Below are positions 50,422 to 60,598 of a DNA stretch of 64,000 nt, one piece after another. The stretch is from the NCBI RefSeq assembly GCF_019976975.1, contig NZ_AP024630.1, forward strand, positions 3,038,001 to 3,102,000, read 5' to 3'. The first letter of the stretch is position 1. The number at the start of each line of letters is the position of its first letter. The DNA comes from Arthrobacter sp. NtRootA1. GTDB taxonomy: Bacteria > Actinomycetota > Actinomycetes > Actinomycetales > Micrococcaceae. A program made the translations under genes and the position numbers. The notes below the pieces were generated by a model. It ran no database searches. It was not told the origin of the DNA and worked only from the letters and a program-made list of their open reading frames with translations.

Positions 50422-52113
50422 GTGACAGACAGTCAGAAATCCGACGAAACAGCAGTAGTGGCCAACCAAGACGCAGTCGAGGCAACCAGCCCGAACGGCA
50501 CTGAGGCAGAAGCCGTGGCTGAACAAACTCCCGCAGTTGCGGCCGACGAAACGCCGGCAGCAACCAATGCCCCTGCTGCTGAAGAGGCACCAGCCGCTGA
50601 AGAAGCCCCAGCCGCTGTAGAAACGCCTGCGACAGAAGAAACGTCTGCAGAAGCGGCTGAGGTGGCACCCGCAGAGGAGGAAGCACCAGAAGCTGAGGTG
50701 GCACCCGCAGAGGAGGAAGCACCAGAAGCTGAGGTGGCACCCGCGGCAGAGGAAACCAAGCCTGCCGATTCGCGTCCTACTCCTTCCCCTGCTGCCTTCG
50801 CGGCCCGCCCCAAGGCGCCTGCCGCCGTCGTTCCGGCTGCCCCGGCGGTATCTGCGGCCTCGCTTGCAGAGGCAGCCAAGTGGGGGCGCGCCGAAGGCGA
50901 CGGCCACGTATTCCTCACTTTGGATGGCGAGGAGATTGCGGTTGGGCAGTACCCGGGTGTTAGCCCTGACGAAGCCCTGGGCTACTTCGCCCGGAAGTTC
51001 GACGACGTCATTGCCCAGATAGTCCTGCTGGAACACCGCGTGGAATCCAAGGCTCCGGCAACGGACATGCAGAAAACGGTAACCCACCTTCGCGAGCAGC
51101 TCGCAGAGCGCAACATGGTGGGAGATATCCGTTCGGCCGAAGCACGCCTGGACACGCTGTCCGAACAGATCGCCGAGCTGGAAAAGTCCGAGAAAGCAGC
51201 CCATGAGGCGGTCCGCGCCAACGAGCTTGCCGCGCGTGAAGCCATTGTGGCAGAGGCAGAGGCCATCGCGGGCCAGGATCCTGCCCAGATCCAATGGAAG
51301 ACTTCCAGCGCGCGAATGAACGAACTCTTTGAGACGTGGAAGGCCGCGCAGAAGAGCGGGGTCCGTCTTGGCAGGAGCAATGAGGACGCACTGTGGAAGC
51401 GCTTCCGTTCGGCACGCACAGTGTTCGACCGCCACCGCCGTGCTTACTTCTCGCAGCTGGACAGCAACAATTCCGCGGCCAAGGTGGCCAAGGAAGCATT
51501 GATCGCAGAGGCTGAGGCGCTTTCCTCTTCCACTGACTGGGGTTACGCCGCCGGGGAGTACCGCAGGCTCATGGATCAGTGGAAGGCCACCCCACGCGCC
51601 AGCCGCAAGGATGACGACGCACTCTGGGGACGTTTCCGCGCCGCGCAGGATGTGTTCTTCAGCAACCGGCAGGCTGCAAACGACCAGATCGACCAGGAGT
51701 ACACGGCCAACCTTGCAGTGAAGGAGCAGCTGGTAGCTGAGGCCCAGGCGTTGCTGCCGATCAACGATCTCAACGCAGCGAAGAAGGCCCTTCAGTCCAT
51801 TCGTGACCGCTGGGAAGATGCAGGCAAGGTCCCCAGGGCGGACATGGGCCGGATCGAGGCCGGTCTTCGCAAGGTGGAGGACGCAGTCCGCGAGGCTGAG
51901 GAGGAGAAGTGGCGCCGGAGCAATCCGGAGACCAAGGCCCGCACCAACAGCGCTTTGTCGCAGCTTGAGTCAGCAATTGCCGGGCTCAAGGAGGATCTGG
52001 AGAAAGCTGAAAAAGCCGGAGACCAGCGCCGCATTAAGGCCGCGCGTGAAGCTCTTGAGGCACGCCAGGCGTGGCTGGACCAGATCCAGCGGTCAGCGAG
52101 CGACCTCGCCTGA
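50422..52113 (+). CDS. DUF349 domain protein with Ala/Glu/Pro-repeat N-terminus
   Basis: A 563-residue protein of unknown function. The first 150 residues are low-complexity, Ala-, Glu- and Pro-rich, with a perfect 36-bp tandem duplication. The remainder is largely helical and contains several DUF349 repeats (such as KWKTSSARMNELFETWKAAQ and ALWKRFRSARTVFDRHRRAYF), typical of actinobacterial genes next to rel and ppiases. There is no signal peptide. The GTG start has no strong ribosome site. Confidence 0.85.
   Translation: MTDSQKSDETAVVANQDAVEATSPNGTEAEAVAEQTPAVAADETPAATNAPAAEEAPAAEEAPAAVETPATEETSAEAAEVAPAEEEAPEAEVAPAEEEAPEAEVAPAAEETKPADSRPTPSPAAFAARPKAPAAVVPAAPAVSAASLAEAAKWGRAEGDGHVFLTLDGEEIAVGQYPGVSPDEALGYFARKFDDVIAQIVLLEHRVESKAPATDMQKTVTHLREQLAERNMVGDIRSAEARLDTLSEQIAELEKSEKAAHEAVRANELAAREAIVAEAEAIAGQDPAQIQWKTSSARMNELFETWKAAQKSGVRLGRSNEDALWKRFRSARTVFDRHRRAYFSQLDSNNSAAKVAKEALIAEAEALSSSTDWGYAAGEYRRLMDQWKATPRASRKDDDALWGRFRAAQDVFFSNRQAANDQIDQEYTANLAVKEQLVAEAQALLPINDLNAAKKALQSIRDRWEDAGKVPRADMGRIEAGLRKVEDAVREAEEEKWRRSNPETKARTNSALSQLESAIAGLKEDLEKAEKAGDQRRIKAAREALEARQAWLDQIQRSASDLA
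50659..50730 (+). repeat. Perfect 36-bp tandem duplication in the DUF349 gene
   Basis: Two identical 36-base units (starting GAGGTGGCACCCGCAGAGGA) lie back to back, with a partial third unit after them. Each adds 12 in-frame residues (EVAPAEEEAPEA) to the disordered N-terminus. The identity suggests a recent slippage or duplication. Confidence 0.9.
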
Positions 52114-52150
52114 CCCAGCTCTGGGTTCATGTTGAGCCCATGATTGTCTG

Positions 52151-52192
52151 CAGGCCCTGTACCGGTTATCCACATGCCCGGTACAGGGCCTG
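52151..52192. promoter_or_regulatory. 15-bp perfect stem-loop with a DnaA box in the loop
   Basis: CAGGCCCTGTACCGG and CCGGTACAGGGCCTG are perfect complements around a 12-base loop that starts with TTATCCACA (52166-52174), the canonical DnaA box. It lies 37 bases past the DUF349 stop and 34 before the next start; TACTGT (52193-52198) could be a -10 box. It could be the DUF349 terminator, though no T-run follows. Confidence 0.7.
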
Positions 52193-52226
52193 TACTGTTG
52201 CGGCCAGGACACGGAATGATCAATGA

Positions 52227-52829
52227 ATGGTCCCACCCGTCACAGCCCCGCAACTGCAGGAACCCGTCCTTCCCGAACTCTACGCACCCAGCCGGATCTT
52301 CACGTGGCCTGAATTGCAGGGTATGGCCCTGGATGGCATCCTGCTTCCCTTGTACGGAAAGAGCTATGCCTCGCCCGGGATTGCAGTCACGCCCCGCCTC
52401 CGCGCCCGTGCAGCTGCCCTGACTGTCCCGGACCGGATGCGGACCAAGGTGGTCGCGGGCAGGCTCACCGCGGCCTGGATCTACGGATGCGCGAGCCCTC
52501 CGGAGCGGTTGTCACTCCTGGTGGATGCCAAGCATCGTATCTCCAGCGTGCGCAGTGCCCGGGGGTGCAACCTCCATGAGGTCCGGCTTGGCCAACTGGA
52601 CGTTCTGAGCCTTGGTGGCATGCTGGTCAGCAGTCCCTTGAGAACAGCAGCGGACATTGCGCTGCACGTTGAGTCAGATCAAGCCCTGCCAGCGTTGCGG
52701 CGGCTCCTGGACCACCCGGAGCTCGGCATCAGGCTCCGTTTGCTCACCCTTGCCGTGGAGGCAGCGCCGCGGGTTCCCCACAAGAAGCGTGCGCTCGCTA
52801 CGCTCGCACGGCTCGTGCCCCCGAGCTAG
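52227..52829 (+). CDS. AbiEi antitoxin-like protein, orphan
   Basis: A 200-residue protein resembling the AbiEi-type antitoxins of type IV toxin-antitoxin systems, with a degenerate N-terminal helix-turn-helix-like part ([13 protein letters not shown]) and a C-terminal domain ([29 protein letters not shown]). No AbiEii nucleotidyltransferase toxin gene is adjacent. Such orphans are frequent in actinobacteria and may be regulators. It ends tail to tail with rel, sharing the palindrome CTAG as both stop codons. Assignment is tentative. Confidence 0.6.
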   Translation: MVPPVTAPQLQEPVLPELYAPSRIFTWPELQGMALDGILLPLYGKSYASPGIAVTPRLRARAAALTVPDRMRTKVVAGRLTAAWIYGCASPPERLSLLVDAKHRISSVRSARGCNLHEVRLGQLDVLSLGGMLVSSPLRTAADIALHVESDQALPALRRLLDHPELGIRLRLLTLAVEAAPRVPHKKRALATLARLVPPS

Positions 52830-55219
52830 CTCCTGCGCCTATTACCCGTGGTGCGGTATACGTCGAAGACTCCGTCAATACGCCGCACCGCGCTGAGAAC
52901 ATGGTGCAAATACTTTGGGTCACCCATTTCGAAGGCAAATTTAGAGATCGCCACCCTGTCGCTTGAGGTGTGCACCGAAGCCGCCAGGATGTTGACGTGG
53001 TTTTCCGACAGGACACGGGTGACATCGGACAAGAGTGACTTCCTATCCAAGGCTTCCACCTGAATCTCCACCAGGAAGACACTGGACTGCGTTGGTGCCC
53101 ACTCGACCTCGACGATCCTGTCCGGCTGGTCGCGCAACCCGGAGACGTTGGTGCAATCAGTCCTATGGACCGACACCCCAGAACCGCGGGTGACAAATCC
53201 AAGGATGGGGTCAGGGGGCACAGGGGTACAGCACCGGGCAAGTTTGACCCACACGTCTCCCACGCCACGAACGATGACACCGGAATCGGAAAACTTGGAC
53301 TTGGCAACCTGCGTAGGGATGCTGACCTCGTCAAGGTCCTCATCCGGGGTCTCGTGTCCACCCAGATGCTCTACGAGCTTCTCCATCACAGACTGGGCAG
53401 AAGTATGGCCGTCACCTACTCCTGCGTACAGACCAGAGATGTCAACGTAGTGGAAGTCCTCGGCGACGGCAGACAGCGCATCATGCGTCATGAGTCGCTG
53501 CAGTGGGAGGTTCTGCTTTCGCATTGCCCGCGTCAGCATGTCCTTGCCGCGGTCGATCGCTTCTTCACGGCGTTCCTTGGTGAACCACTGGCGGATCTTG
53601 TTCCGGGCCCTTGCCGACTTGACGAAGTGCTGCCAGTCCTGGCTTGGACCCGCGCCCTCCGCCTTTGAGGTGAAGATCTCCACCCAGTCGCCATGGTTCA
53701 GTTCGCTGTTGAGCGGCACAAGCTTGCCGTTAACGCGGGCTCCGATGGTCCGGTGCCCCACTTCCGTGTGAACCGCGTAGGCGAAGTCCACCGGAGTCGA
53801 TCCAGCAGGCAAGGCCATGACTTCGCCCTTGGGCGTGAAGACGAAGACTTCCCGTGCGTTGATCTCGTACCTCAGCGAATCAAGAAATTCGCCCGGGTCC
53901 GATGTTTCCTGCTGCCAGTCCACCAAGGACCGCAGCCAGCCCATATCGCCGTCGCGTGGGCTGCCAGGGCCCACCGCAGTACGGTTGGGTTGGTCCTTGT
54001 ACTTCCAGTGGGCTGCGACGCCATACTCAGCCCGGCGGTGCATCTCATGCGTGCGGATCTGGATTTCCACGGGCTTTCCGCCCGGGCCGATTACCGTGGT
54101 GTGAAGGGACTGGTACATGTTGAACTTCGGCATGGCGATGTAGTCCTTGAACCGACCTGGGAGAGGGTTCCATCGCGAGTGCAGGGTACCAAGTGCTGCG
54201 TAACAATCCCGCACCGAGTCAACCAGGACGCGAACGCCCATGAGGTCGTTGATGTCGTCAAAGTCCTTATCGCGGACGATCATCTTCTGGTAGATCGAGT
54301 AGTAGTGCTTGGGCCGGCCGGTAATGGTGGCCTTGATCCGGGCCGTGCGGAGATCATCGGCAATCTGGTTGCGGATGACACTGAGGCTCTTCTCGCGTTC
54401 AGGGGTACGGTCCCCCACCATGCGGACGATTTCCTCGTACACCTTGGGGTAGAGCGCTGCGAAGGACAGATCCTCCAACTCCCACTTAATGGTGTTCATA
54501 CCCAGGCGGTGTGCAAGGGGAGCGAAGATCTCCAACGTTTCGCGGGCTTTACGGGACGACGATTCCGCCGAAACGAACCGCCATGTACGGGCGTTGTGGA
54601 GCCGATCAGCAAGTTTGATCATCAGGACCCGGATGTCCTTGGCCATAGCCACGACCATCTTGCGGACCGTCTCCGACTGCGCTGCTTCACCGAAGCTGAC
54701 CTTGTCGAGCTTGGTGACCCCGTCCACAAGCATGGCAACTTCCGGGCCGAAGTCGCGGGTGAGGTCATTCAGTGTGTAGGGGGTGTCCTCCACAGTGTCG
54801 TGGAGCAAGGCGGCGGCGAGGGTGGTTCCTGTCATCCCAAGCTCAGCAAGGATGGTGGCTACCGCCACCGGGTGGGTGATGTACGGATCACCACTCTTGC
54901 GCTTCTGCCCTTGGTGGCTGCGCTCTGCTACCGCGAATGCGCGCTGAATGAGGTCGAAGTCTTCTTTGGGGTTGTTGGCCCGCACAGTTCGCAGGAGCGG
55001 TTCCAGAATCGGCGAGTACGGCGCCATCCCCCGACCGGTCAATCGCGCAAGCCTGGAACGCGTGCGCTCCCGCCGCCCCGGAAAGGTTGGACGCACGCCG
55101 GGAGTATCGACTGGAACCGTACCAGCAGTCCGTCCAGCCACGCTTGTTGCCGGAACCGTCACACCGTGGTGACTGTCCTCCCCGCCCGTCGGTGGTGCCG
55201 ACGTCGCACGTTCTTCCAC
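52826..55219 (-). CDS. rel: Bifunctional (p)ppGpp synthetase/hydrolase Rel
   Basis: Makes and degrades ppGpp in the stringent response, responding to uncharged tRNA. From the GTG at 55219 it has 797 residues: an HD hydrolase domain ([13 protein letters not shown] region, about 110-260), synthetase domain ([33 protein letters not shown]), TGS ([30 protein letters not shown]), helical and zinc-finger part ([13 protein letters not shown]) and a C-terminal ACT domain ([23 protein letters not shown]). AGGGG precedes the GTG by seven bases. Only one long RSH gene is in the window. Confidence 0.97.
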   Translation of the reverse strand: MEERATSAPPTGGEDSHHGVTVPATSVAGRTAGTVPVDTPGVRPTFPGRRERTRSRLARLTGRGMAPYSPILEPLLRTVRANNPKEDFDLIQRAFAVAERSHQGQKRKSGDPYITHPVAVATILAELGMTGTTLAAALLHDTVEDTPYTLNDLTRDFGPEVAMLVDGVTKLDKVSFGEAAQSETVRKMVVAMAKDIRVLMIKLADRLHNARTWRFVSAESSSRKARETLEIFAPLAHRLGMNTIKWELEDLSFAALYPKVYEEIVRMVGDRTPEREKSLSVIRNQIADDLRTARIKATITGRPKHYYSIYQKMIVRDKDFDDINDLMGVRVLVDSVRDCYAALGTLHSRWNPLPGRFKDYIAMPKFNMYQSLHTTVIGPGGKPVEIQIRTHEMHRRAEYGVAAHWKYKDQPNRTAVGPGSPRDGDMGWLRSLVDWQQETSDPGEFLDSLRYEINAREVFVFTPKGEVMALPAGSTPVDFAYAVHTEVGHRTIGARVNGKLVPLNSELNHGDWVEIFTSKAEGAGPSQDWQHFVKSARARNKIRQWFTKERREEAIDRGKDMLTRAMRKQNLPLQRLMTHDALSAVAEDFHYVDISGLYAGVGDGHTSAQSVMEKLVEHLGGHETPDEDLDEVSIPTQVAKSKFSDSGVIVRGVGDVWVKLARCCTPVPPDPILGFVTRGSGVSVHRTDCTNVSGLRDQPDRIVEVEWAPTQSSVFLVEIQVEALDRKSLLSDVTRVLSENHVNILAASVHTSSDRVAISKFAFEMGDPKYLHHVLSAVRRIDGVFDVYRTTGNRRRS

Positions 55220-55324
55220 AGAAGTACCCCTCACGACCTATTTAATTCTTCCAGTCTATTCCCGCAGGCGAATGCTTCCGCAACCGGACAGCACATGACG
55301 CACGCCGCGGCAAGTCAAAGAGAA

Positions 55325-55351
55325 AGGACCCCGCTGTAAAAGCGGGGTCCT
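55325..55351 (-). terminator. Intrinsic terminator of the yajC-secD-secF operon
   Basis: AGGACCCCGC and GCGGGGTCCT form a perfect 10-bp stem around a seven-base loop, followed on the minus strand by TTCTCTTTG, about 32 bases past secF. Confidence 0.85.
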
Positions 55352-55382
55352 CCTCCAGGACGTAATGCCTAGTGGAAATAAC

Positions 55383-56372
55383 CTAAACAGTGGCCTCGGC
55401 CCGGCGGTGGGCCACTTTCCCGGCCTGCTTCACGAGGTCCGGTTCGCCCTGGCGCAGCCAGGCGTAGAGCGGTGCCGCAATGAAGATGGTCGCTGCCGTA
55501 CCGATGAGGATCCCGACGAAAAGCGCCAGGGAAAGGTCCCGCAGCGTTCCTGCGCCCAACAGTCCTGCCCCGATGAAGAGGATCGCTGCAACCGGAAGGA
55601 CGGCCACCATCATGGTGTTGATGGAGCGGACCAGGGTTTGGTTGACCGCAAGGTTGACCTCTTCACCGAAGGTCCGGCGCGTGGAGGTGGAAATGCCCGC
55701 TGTGTTCTCGCGGATCTTGTCGAAGACCACCACGGTGTCATACAGGGAATAGCTCAGGACAGTCAGGAATCCGATGATGGCCGACGGCGTCACCTCGAAA
55801 TCACTCAGGGCGTAGACGCCCGCTGTGGTGAACATGGTGACGAGCATGCCCACCAAGGCGGAGAGTGACATCTTCCAGGTCCGGAAATACAGAGCCATGA
55901 GGACGGCAGCGAGGCCGACGAACACCACCAGCCCAATGAGCGCCTGGCGGGTGACATCCTGGCCCCACGTGGGGCCAACAAAGTTTGATGTCACCTCGTT
56001 GTCCGTCACACCGTAAGCGGTGGTCAGGCCTTCTTTGATGCGGTTGGTCTCGTCATCGGTCAGCTGGTCCGTCTGAATCCGCATGGTGTTGCCTGCCACA
56101 TTCGCAACACGGGGAATGGCACCGGATACGACGTCATGGACAGCCTTTTCGCCCAGGCCGGCATCGGTGGTCTTCACGTTGGAAACCGTGAACTCCGAGC
56201 CGCCGCGGAACTCGATGCCGAGGTTGAAGCCGCCCTTCAAAACCGGGATCAGGATGGAGAGGGCCACAGCCACCGCAGCAATGATGAACCAGATTTTCTT
56301 GGAATCAACAAAGTTGTAGGAGCGCTTGCCCGTGTAAAGCTCGTTGCCGAAGGTTGCGAAGCTTGTGGTCAT
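55383..56372 (-). CDS. secF: Protein translocase subunit SecF
   Basis: Works with SecD to pull proteins through SecYEG using the proton gradient. The 329 residues have six membrane segments, the first near 30-48, and the conserved GIEFRGGSEFTVS, GFLTVLSYSLYDTVVVFDKIREN motif and NQTLVRSINTMM. It shares a base with secD. A basic tail ends the protein. Normal for the family. Confidence 0.96.
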   Translation of the reverse strand: MTTSFATFGNELYTGKRSYNFVDSKKIWFIIAAVAVALSILIPVLKGGFNLGIEFRGGSEFTVSNVKTTDAGLGEKAVHDVVSGAIPRVANVAGNTMRIQTDQLTDDETNRIKEGLTTAYGVTDNEVTSNFVGPTWGQDVTRQALIGLVVFVGLAAVLMALYFRTWKMSLSALVGMLVTMFTTAGVYALSDFEVTPSAIIGFLTVLSYSLYDTVVVFDKIRENTAGISTSTRRTFGEEVNLAVNQTLVRSINTMMVAVLPVAAILFIGAGLLGAGTLRDLSLALFVGILIGTAATIFIAAPLYAWLRQGEPDLVKQAGKVAHRRAEATV

Positions 56373-58123
56373 TACTTCTCCTCCTTGGTGCCGTTGGCAG
56401 GCCCGGTCAATTGGCCCTTCTCGGCGAGGCGCCGTTCGGCGATGGTCATGCGGCGTTCTGCTTCAGCCGCGGCACCTGTATTGCGTGCACGGACAACGGC
56501 AGGTTTCTCAGCAGGTGTGCGGAGACGTCCGGCTCCCCGGTACAGCGGGACAGCCCCCAGGCGGTCAGGTGACAGGCCGGAGAACCTGTGGCCTTCGCCA
56601 AAGAACTTTGTGCGGGCAAGGACCTGCAGCATCGGATGCGTGAACATAAACACCACGATGAGGTCGGCGACAGCCGTGAGGCCAAGGGTGAACGCGAAGC
56701 CACGGACATTGCCTACGGCCACGAAATAGAGGACCAACGCAGCCAGCAAGTTCACTGCCTTGGAAGCCAGCACTGTGCGCTTGGCGCGCTTCCAACCATT
56801 CTCGACGGCGGACACCAGCCCGCGGCCTTCACGAAGTTCATCGCGGATACGTTCGAAGTACACAATGAACGAGTCGGCCGTCTGTCCGATGGCCACGATC
56901 AGGCCAGCAACACCCGCGAGGGAGAGGCGGTAGTTTTCAGTCCAGCCCAGAATGGCGATGGCGAGGTAGGTCAAGCCACCGGCGACAACCAGGGAAGCAA
57001 TGGTGACAAAGCCAAGGGCCCGGTACTGGAACAGCGAGTATACAACCACCAGCAGCAGGCCGATGAGGCCAGCGAGCAGGCCGAGCCGGAGCTGATCGCC
57101 ACCGAGCGTGGCAGAGATCTGTTCCTGGGACTGGATCTCGAAGGAGATCGGCAAAGCGCCGTAGCGGAGTTGGTCGGATAGCGCCTTTGCAGAGGCCTGG
57201 GTGAAGTTACCCGTGATCTGCGGTTTTCCGTCAGTAATGACAGCAAGGGACCTCGGTGCTGAGATGACCTTGTCATCCAGGACAATGGCGAATTGTGCCT
57301 TGGGGTCGTTGCCGCCCTGGGCAAGGGACGCGGTGTAGAACTGGTTCAGCCGCTCCGTAACTTCCTTGAACTTGGCAGTTGCCTCGGCGTTGAACGTAAT
57401 GTTCACACCCCAGGAGTTCGTCACCGATCCCTGTGCGCCTTGTACCTGCGAGAAGGAGGAGGAGCTGATGTCCTGGCCTTTGACCTCGACCGGACCAAGG
57501 ATGTACTTGATGGCGGGAGTCTTGTCCGTTGCCGGTTCACAGGTCACAAGCGGCTTCGCCGGATCAGAACGTTCCCGCTTCTCGGTGGAAGGGTTGACGC
57601 AGTCAAGCGCCTCGAATTCCTTGTAGATCTCGGGAGTCACCCAGTTGGTGTCGCTCGCGTTGGTGGGCTCCGCGGTGGGCTTGGGCAGCTTGTCATCCGG
57701 CGTACGCGATTCGACAGGGATGGCCGCAGGATCCGCCGCAGCGATCACCGGGCGGAAGTTCATGTCCGCCGACGCCTGGATAAGATCACGGGTTTCCTTG
57801 GACGGAGTTCCCGGGAGGCTTACCACCACGTTCCGCCCCGACTGGGTGCTGATCTCAGCTTCGGCAACGCCGGAGCCGTCCACACGCTGCCGGATGATCG
57901 CTACTGCCTGATTAAGTTGTTCCTCAGTGATGTCGCTGGAACCCTCTACCCGCGGTGCCAGGATCATCTGGGTGCCGCCCTCAAGGTCCAAGGCAAGTTT
58001 GGGAGCCCAGCTTGCATGGCCGGAAATGACTCCGCCACCCAGGACAGCGGTGAGTACAACGAATATTGCTCCAAGCCAAGTCAGCACCCTGCGGGCTGAG
58101 TTTTTGGGGCCGGTCCGTGCCAT
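56372..58123 (-). CDS. secD: Protein translocase subunit SecD
   Basis: Partner of SecF in translocation. The 583 residues have an N-terminal membrane segment, a large extracytoplasmic region with LDLEGGTQMIL, then five membrane segments containing GVAGLIVAIGQTADSFIVYFERIRDE (the typical RND-type D in membrane segment 4). An extracytoplasmic insert rich in Pro and Ala occurs near residues 150-175. A C-terminal Arg/Ala-rich cytoplasmic tail is added. It follows yajC. Confidence 0.96.
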   Translation of the reverse strand: MARTGPKNSARRVLTWLGAIFVVLTAVLGGGVISGHASWAPKLALDLEGGTQMILAPRVEGSSDITEEQLNQAVAIIRQRVDGSGVAEAEISTQSGRNVVVSLPGTPSKETRDLIQASADMNFRPVIAAADPAAIPVESRTPDDKLPKPTAEPTNASDTNWVTPEIYKEFEALDCVNPSTEKRERSDPAKPLVTCEPATDKTPAIKYILGPVEVKGQDISSSSFSQVQGAQGSVTNSWGVNITFNAEATAKFKEVTERLNQFYTASLAQGGNDPKAQFAIVLDDKVISAPRSLAVITDGKPQITGNFTQASAKALSDQLRYGALPISFEIQSQEQISATLGGDQLRLGLLAGLIGLLLVVVYSLFQYRALGFVTIASLVVAGGLTYLAIAILGWTENYRLSLAGVAGLIVAIGQTADSFIVYFERIRDELREGRGLVSAVENGWKRAKRTVLASKAVNLLAALVLYFVAVGNVRGFAFTLGLTAVADLIVVFMFTHPMLQVLARTKFFGEGHRFSGLSPDRLGAVPLYRGAGRLRTPAEKPAVVRARNTGAAAEAERRMTIAERRLAEKGQLTGPANGTKEEK

Positions 58124-58237
58124 TATCGATCTTCCTTTTATCGCCGGACAGCCGCCGGCGGACGCTGGTAAGCGTCTGCCGGCGGCTTTCCGCTGCCGTA
58201 GAAGTGTCCTTGCGCGGTGTTGCCGCGACTGACGGTG

Positions 58238-58627
58238 CTAGTTGTCCTTCTTGTCCTCTTTGTTGAGGCGCGCGATGGTTTCGTCCGGCGTCTCAGTCGC
58301 AGCCGGGGTCTCATCGGCAACGGTGAGCGACGAAGCGTCGTCCGGAACAACGGGGGCTTCCTCTTCAGCCTTTTCGATCACCTTGGTGACGGCCTGGCGG
58401 TGAACCGTAGCTTCGTTTCCGGGAGACAGCTCGATAACAACCTTGTTCTCAGCTTCGTCGATGGACACGATGCGTCCGAAGAGACCGAAGCTGGTCATGA
58501 CATCGACGCCCGGAGCGAACTTGGACTGCATCGCAGCCTGCTGCTGCTGGGTCTTCTTGTTGCGGCGGAACATCATGAAGACAAAGAGTCCAAGCATGAC
58601 GAACAGCAATATGGTCATTGGATCCAC
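58238..58627 (-). CDS. yajC: Preprotein translocase subunit YajC
   Basis: A small accessory protein of the SecDF complex. From the GTG at 58627 it has 129 residues: one N-terminal membrane helix (VDPMTILLFVMLGLFVFMM), a YajC core with FRRNKKTQQQQAAMQSKF and GVDVMTSFGLFGRIVSIDE, and a Glu/Pro/Ala/Thr-rich tail. GGAA is eight bases upstream. The upstream frame to 58741 lacks homology. It heads the yajC-secD-secF operon. Confidence 0.93.
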   Translation of the reverse strand: MDPMTILLFVMLGLFVFMMFRRNKKTQQQQAAMQSKFAPGVDVMTSFGLFGRIVSIDEAENKVVIELSPGNEATVHRQAVTKVIEKAEEEAPVVPDDASSLTVADETPAATETPDETIARLNKEDKKDN

Positions 58628-58805
58628 AGGGAAGTTCCGTTCTTTACTTACGTTTTGGTTCACGGCAACGTCCCCGGCAGATCCTGCGGACACGGGAGTA
58701 AATCCCGCACAGCAACGCGCTTCACCGCGAAGCGGGCGCATGGATCAAGGACTCGAACGTGCCGAGCGTCATACCAGTCTAGTGGGAAAAGCTGAATACA
58801 GCGTG

Positions 58806-59882
58806 TTAACCGATGGTATCTACGCTTTCGGCGTGGTTTTCATCCTCGTCAAACAACGCAAGGGTCTCCTGGCCGAATACGCCCGCCGGTACGGCATAAC
58901 CGAGGTGTGTCCACGCTGATGCCATGGCGATGCGGCCACGAGGTGTCCGCCCGAGCAGCCCTTCGCGCACCAAGTATGGCTCGGCAACAGTTTCGACAGT
59001 CTCCGGCTCCTCGCCAACGGCGATCGCCAGCGTTGAAAGACCCACCGGTCCACCGTTGAATTTGGTAATCAACGCTTCAAGGACGGCGCGGTCAAGGCGG
59101 TCCAATCCCCGTTCATCTACCTCGTACATGTCCAGGGCCGCCGACGCCGATCGCGCGTCGATCTGTTCGATTCCGTGGACAAGTGCCCAGTCGCGAACAC
59201 GGCGAAGCAAGCGGTTTGCAATTCGTGGCGTGCCGCGGGATCGTCCGGCAATCTCTGTGAATCCGGCGGAGTTGACCTTCAGGTCAAGCAATCCGGCTGA
59301 GCGGCGCAGTACGAGTTCGAGTTCTGCTACAGAGTAGAACTCGAGGTGGCCCGTAAATCCGAAGCGGTCCCGCAAGGGGCCCGGCAGAAGCCCTGCGCGG
59401 GTGGTTGCACCAACGAGCGTGAAGGGTGGAAGTTCAAGGGGAATGGCGGTTGCGCCAGCGCCCTTGCCGACCACGATGTCCACACGGAAGTCTTCCATGG
59501 CCATGTAGAGCATCTCTTCAGCCGGGCGGGACATGCGGTGGATCTCGTCGAGGAACAACACCTCCCCCTCGGACAGCGAGGAAAGAATTGCTGCAAGATC
59601 TCCGGCATGCTGGATGGCTGGTCCGCTGCTGATACGCAGTGGGGCGTTCATCTCGGCGGCGATGATCATGGCCAGAGTGGTCTTGCCCAGGCCTGGGGGA
59701 CCGGAAAGCAGTACGTGGTCAGCGCTCCGGCCGCGCATACGCGAAGCTTCAAGCACCAGCGAAAGCTGCTTCCGAACACGGTGCTGGCCAACAAAATCAT
59801 GCAGGTTTTTGGGCCGGAGCGCGGCTTCGATAACGCGCTCCTCCGGCTCCTCTCCCCCGGCAACGAGCGATTGCTCAGCCAC
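58806..59882 (-). CDS. ruvB: Holliday junction branch migration ATPase RuvB
   Basis: The hexameric AAA+ motor that drives branch migration of Holliday junctions with RuvA. The 358 residues carry Walker A GPPGLGKT (61-68), Walker [11 protein letters not shown], sensor [22 protein letters not shown] and a C-terminal winged helix. It overlaps ruvA by eight bases; ruvC-ruvA-ruvB is the usual order. Confidence 0.98.
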   Translation of the reverse strand: MAEQSLVAGGEEPEERVIEAALRPKNLHDFVGQHRVRKQLSLVLEASRMRGRSADHVLLSGPPGLGKTTLAMIIAAEMNAPLRISSGPAIQHAGDLAAILSSLSEGEVLFLDEIHRMSRPAEEMLYMAMEDFRVDIVVGKGAGATAIPLELPPFTLVGATTRAGLLPGPLRDRFGFTGHLEFYSVAELELVLRRSAGLLDLKVNSAGFTEIAGRSRGTPRIANRLLRRVRDWALVHGIEQIDARSASAALDMYEVDERGLDRLDRAVLEALITKFNGGPVGLSTLAIAVGEEPETVETVAEPYLVREGLLGRTPRGRIAMASAWTHLGYAVPAGVFGQETLALFDEDENHAESVDTIG

Positions 59883-60519
59883 GGGTGCCTACGCGGTTTC
59901 CAGCGCGCGCGCCGTCCTGCCCCAACCAGCGCAAAGTGGCACGGAGGATTTGCGCCACGTTACCGTCATCAACAAGCTCGGGGGAATCGGCCATTGCTTT
60001 GTCGATGCTGCCCGCGGCGTCCTTCTCAGACCATCCCAGACTGGTCATGGCAGCCACTACCTGGGGCTTCCATTCCACGGTAGTGATCACTGGAGCTGCT
60101 GTTCCTGTGCCAGTGCCGTGCGGGACCAGCTTTCCGGCCAGTTCAAGGACAATCCGGCCCGCGACCTTCGGTCCGATGCCTGGCACTTTAGTGAACGCCT
60201 TGCCATCGCCGGTGTGCGCAGCTACACGGATCGCTTCGGGCTCGTGCACCGCAAGTACGGCCAGAGCCAGCCGTGGCCCGACGCCGCTCACGCTCAGCAG
60301 GACATCGAAAACCTCGCGTTCATCATCATCGGCGAAGCCGAACAACGTGAGGGAATCCTCACGGACGATCATGGAGGTGAAGAGCTTCGCTTCGGCGCCT
60401 ACTTTTAGGTGGCTCAAGGTCTGGGGCGTAGCGAAAACGCTCATTCCCGCGCCGTTGAGGTCGATCACGGCGGTCGACAAGCCAACGTGGGCAACTGTTC
60501 CACGGAGAAAACTGATCAA
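59875..60519 (-). CDS. ruvA: Holliday junction branch migration protein RuvA
   Basis: Binds four-way junctions and recruits RuvB. The 214 residues start [13 protein letters not shown] (domain I, OB fold), then helix-hairpin-helix domain II ([17 protein letters not shown] and [18 protein letters not shown]) and a flexible C-terminal RuvB-binding domain. The start is a TTG with AGGAGCAGGG upstream. Confidence 0.97.
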   Translation of the reverse strand: MISFLRGTVAHVGLSTAVIDLNGAGMSVFATPQTLSHLKVGAEAKLFTSMIVREDSLTLFGFADDDEREVFDVLLSVSGVGPRLALAVLAVHEPEAIRVAAHTGDGKAFTKVPGIGPKVAGRIVLELAGKLVPHGTGTGTAAPVITTVEWKPQVVAAMTSLGWSEKDAAGSIDKAMADSPELVDDGNVAQILRATLRWLGQDGARAGNRVGTRG

Positions 60520-60598
60520 GACCCTGCTCCTGAGGTACGGCCTGCAAAGCAGACTATCCGAACATATCTACGAATACCCTAGCAAGGGGTTCTCCGAA

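Noticed and set aside
50659..50760. CRISPR-like repeat array
   Set aside because: The units are directly adjacent without spacers and are in-frame coding sequence.
53693..55339. Open frame of 548 codons antisense to rel
   Set aside because: Shadow of rel; low-complexity translation, no conserved domain.
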